Source: Streptomyces sp. SAI-127
Lineage (GTDB): Bacteria > Actinomycetota > Actinomycetes > Streptomycetales > Streptomycetaceae
DNA length: 64,000 bases
Assembly: GCF_029894425.1 (NCBI RefSeq)
Contig: NZ_JARXYJ010000001.1
Location: 9,630,501-9,694,500, forward strand
Direction: 5' to 3'
Part shown: positions 61,946 through 64,000 of the stretch, piece by piece
Numbering within the stretch: position 1 is the stretch's first letter
Layout of the letters: each line of letters opens with the position of its first letter
Made by a program: the position numbers and the translations under genes
Notes under the pieces: generated by a model
The model's database searches: none
What the model saw: the letters and a program-made list of their open reading frames with translations, nothing else
What the model was told of the DNA's origin: nothing

Positions 61946-63124
61946 ATGCGCTCCACCCCTCGCGCCGAGACGTTCCCCGCCAACACACCCGCCGCCTCAC
62001 AGGTGTTCACCACCGTCCTGTCCCAGGGCCCCCTGCCCCGCCTGGAGGTGGCCCGGCGGGTCGGTCTGTCGCCGGCCGCCGTCACCAAGGCAGTCCGGCC
62101 GCTCATCGAGGCCGGATACCTGGTGGAGGGCGCGGACCAGGACGCCCGCCCGGCGCTCGGGCGGCCCGCGAACCTCGTACGGGTCGACGGAGGGCGGGCC
62201 CTGTTCATCGGCGTCAAGGTCACCGACGACGAGATCATCGGGGTTCTCACCGACCTGTGCTGCCGCATCCGCGTCGCCCGGCATCTGCCGCTGCCCGACC
62301 GCGAACCCAGGACGGTGCTCGCGAGCATCACGGAACTCGTCCAGCTGCTCCTCGCCGAGACGGACGGCTCCACGGCTCCGGTCCTGGGTCTGGGCATCGC
62401 GGTCTCCGGTGACGTCGACCGGGCCGAGGGCGCCGTCCGCTACTCGCCCTTCCTGGAGTGGCACGACGTCCCGCTCGCCGAACTCGCCGCCACGACCACC
62501 GGGTTGCCGGTCACCGTCGACAACGACGTACGTGCCCTGACGGTCGCCGAGCAGTGGTTCGGCGCCGGAGTGGGCCTGTCCGACTTCGCCGTGGTCACCG
62601 TGGGCGCGGGCATCGGCTGCGGCCTGGTGGTGCACGGCCGTGTCGTCGCCGGGGCGCACGGAGTGGCCGGGGAGATCGGCCATGTGACCGTCGACCCGGC
62701 CGGCCCGCTCTGCCACTGCGGCAACCGCGGCTGCGTCGAGGCGATCGCCGGGGAAGCCGCGATCGTCCGGCAGGTCCGCGAGGCCACCGGGGCCGAACTC
62801 CCCGACGCCGCCGCAGCCCTGGCCCTGGCCCGCGAAGGCGTCGCCGGAGCCCGGGACGTCTACGCCCGCGCGGGCGAGGCGATCGGCCGGGGCATCGCCA
62901 CCGTCGCCAACCTCCTCGGCCCCGAACGCGTGATCATCTCCGGCGAAGGGCTCGCCGCCTACGACCTGTTCGCCGAGCAGATCCGCGACGCCTTCGTCGC
63001 GGCCGCCTTCGGCTCCGCCGCCCAGTGCGACGTCCGCACCCACCCGCTGCCCTTCGACGAGTGGGCCCGCGGAGCCGCCGCCACCGCCATCCAGTCCTTC
63101 ATCACCCCGGACCCGAGCCGATAA
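61946..63124 (+). CDS. ROK-family regulator (XylR/NagC-like)
   Basis: 392 aa. An N-terminal winged HTH (VFTTVLSQGPLPRLEVARRV, GLSPAAVTKAVRPLIEAGYL) is followed by a ROK sugar-kinase-like domain: VDNDVRALTVAEQWFGAGVG, VTVGAGIGCGLVVHGRVVAG, GEIGHVTV and the zinc motif CHCGNRGCVEAIA. Such proteins repress sugar genes until a sugar binds. No ribosome-binding site precedes ATG 61946, in line with a leaderless mRNA. It lies 29 bases before a secreted alpha-galactosidase gene, so it probably controls galactoside use and itself. Confidence 0.92.
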   Translation: MRSTPRAETFPANTPAASQVFTTVLSQGPLPRLEVARRVGLSPAAVTKAVRPLIEAGYLVEGADQDARPALGRPANLVRVDGGRALFIGVKVTDDEIIGVLTDLCCRIRVARHLPLPDREPRTVLASITELVQLLLAETDGSTAPVLGLGIAVSGDVDRAEGAVRYSPFLEWHDVPLAELAATTTGLPVTVDNDVRALTVAEQWFGAGVGLSDFAVVTVGAGIGCGLVVHGRVVAGAHGVAGEIGHVTVDPAGPLCHCGNRGCVEAIAGEAAIVRQVREATGAELPDAAAALALAREGVAGARDVYARAGEAIGRGIATVANLLGPERVIISGEGLAAYDLFAEQIRDAFVAAAFGSAAQCDVRTHPLPFDEWARGAAATAIQSFITPDPSR

Positions 63125-63153
63125 GAACCCGCACCCCATTGGAGGTACGACCC

Positions 63154-64000
63154 ATGCGGTCATCCTCGTACTTCGCCCTGCCCGCCAGAGCCCTGCTGGT
63201 GCTCGCTCTCACGGCGGTCGCCGTCCCCACGGCCCACGCCGCCGACAACACCCCCGCGCAGTCCCTCGCCGCCAAGCCCTACATGGGCTGGTCCAGTTGG
63301 AGCATGCAGTCGTCCAAGTACCCCGGCCTCAACCCGGACGGCGACTACAGCTACCTCACCGAGGCCAACGTCCTGCAGCAGACCGACGCCATGGCCGCCA
63401 AGCTGAAGAAGTACGGCTACGAGTACGTCAACATCGACGCCGGCTGGTGGATGGACAAGGCCTGGAAGTCCGGCTTCGACCAGTACGGCCGCCAGAAGCC
63501 CGACCCGGTCCGCTTCCCCCACGGCATGAAGGCCGTCGCCGACCGCATCCACGCCAAGGGCCTCAAGGCCGGCATCTACCTCCCGGCCGGCCTGGAGAAG
63601 GGAGCGTACGGCGACGGCACGACACCGATCTGGAACGCCGACGGCTGCACCACCGCCGACATCGTGTACGACGACCTGCGCACCACCAACGGCTGGGACA
63701 GCGCGTACAAGCTCGACTTCGCCAAGCCGTGCACCAGCAAGTACATCGACTCCCAGGCCCAGTTGATCGCTGGTTGGGGCTACGACTTCCTCAAGCTCGA
63801 CGGGGTCGGCCCCGGCTCCGGGAAGAGCGGCGACCAGTACGACAACGTTGCCGACGTGGCCGCCTGGAACAGGGCGATAGCCGCCACCGGCCGCACCGTC
63901 CACCTCGAACTCTCCTGGTCCCTCGACATCGGACACGCCGCCGACTGGAAGAAGTACTCGCAGGGCTGGCGCATCGACACCGACGTCGAGTGCTACTGCA
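63154..64000 (+). CDS. Secreted alpha-galactosidase (GH27), 3' partial
   Basis: The frame starts at ATG 63154 (GGAGG upstream) and runs off the window. A Sec signal (RALLVLALTAVAVPTAHAAD) is followed by the GH27 barrel: KPYMGWSSWSMQ, YEYVNIDAGWWMD, FPHGMKAVADRIHAKGLKAG, GIYLPAGLE and YDFLKLDGVG, where the Asp after Lys-Leu is the catalytic nucleophile. It releases terminal alpha-galactose from galactosides outside the cell; beta-L-arabinopyranosidase is a close alternative. It is probably cotranscribed with the ROK regulator. Confidence 0.92.
   Translation, partial: MRSSSYFALPARALLVLALTAVAVPTAHAADNTPAQSLAAKPYMGWSSWSMQSSKYPGLNPDGDYSYLTEANVLQQTDAMAAKLKKYGYEYVNIDAGWWMDKAWKSGFDQYGRQKPDPVRFPHGMKAVADRIHAKGLKAGIYLPAGLEKGAYGDGTTPIWNADGCTTADIVYDDLRTTNGWDSAYKLDFAKPCTSKYIDSQAQLIAGWGYDFLKLDGVGPGSGKSGDQYDNVADVAAWNRAIAATGRTVHLELSWSLDIGHAADWKKYSQGWRIDTDVECYC

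Overview
The window is about 64 kb of very GC-rich DNA with the codon usage, GTG/TTG starts and gene set of a Streptomyces chromosome. The markers are an SsgA-like protein, a streptophobe-type membrane protein, DUF6777 and DUF6328 proteins, a melC tyrosinase operon, a 2-methylisoborneol operon, a clpP3-clpP4/popR module and a gene with two TTA codons. Many catabolic enzymes, several local regulators and a lone TnpB suggest a conditionally adaptive part of the chromosome such as an arm (inference). No rRNA, tRNA or CRISPR was seen.

Layout. 1-4.6 kb: end of a PPOX protein, an IclR regulator divergent from a 3-dehydroshikimate dehydratase-like gene, an aldo/keto reductase and a second PPOX protein. 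4.6-5.8 kb: no gene, but two different tandem-repeat arrays (67-bp and 104-bp units). 5.8-13.2 kb: dienelactone hydrolase, VOC protein, adenosine deaminase, DinB protein, carotenoid oxygenase, and a LysR regulator divergent from an aldo/keto reductase. 13.5-17.8 kb: a TTA-containing gene, then an FHA-FHA-ABC exporter, a small protein and a Ser/Thr kinase in one operon. 18-23 kb: streptophobe, DUF6777, and a convergent anti-sigma-like ATPase and SigB/F-type sigma factor. 23.4-25.2 kb: PopR-like activator, clpP4 and clpP3, with a dyad matching the PopR-box layout upstream of clpP3.

25-31 kb: epoxide hydrolase, VOC protein, SGNH lipoprotein and a response regulator/hybrid kinase pair. 30.7-34.1 kb: family 2B encapsulin shell, 2-methylisoborneol synthase and GPP C-methyltransferase in one operon ending in a strong hairpin. 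34-45.5 kb: alcohol dehydrogenase, VOC, a methyltransferase/TetR divergent pair across a 19-bp-arm palindrome, RNase HI with a C-terminal Cys cluster, SRPBCC protein, melC2-melC1, FAD monooxygenase, an MFS/TetR operon with two matching operators, and a cholesterol-oxidase-like flavoprotein. 45.6-54 kb: aldo/keto reductase flanked by 20-bp direct repeats, DUF6328 protein, SsgA-like protein, an unknown HTH protein whose start abuts a lone TnpB with a possible omega-RNA, an F420 oxidoreductase and a serine hydrolase. 53-64 kb: membrane pseudokinase, PLP dehydratase, GGPP synthase-like enzyme and TPR protein, AIM24 and TerD-CAP-CAP pair, secreted serine hydrolase, ROK regulator with a possible leaderless promoter, and the start of a secreted GH27 alpha-galactosidase.

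The strongest signals are the ClpP4 subunit with Gly at the catalytic His position, the encapsulin-2B operon with a short, altered terpene synthase, the double repeat array, the TerD-CAP-CAP fusion, the pseudokinase, and several unusually clear operator palindromes beside their likely regulators.
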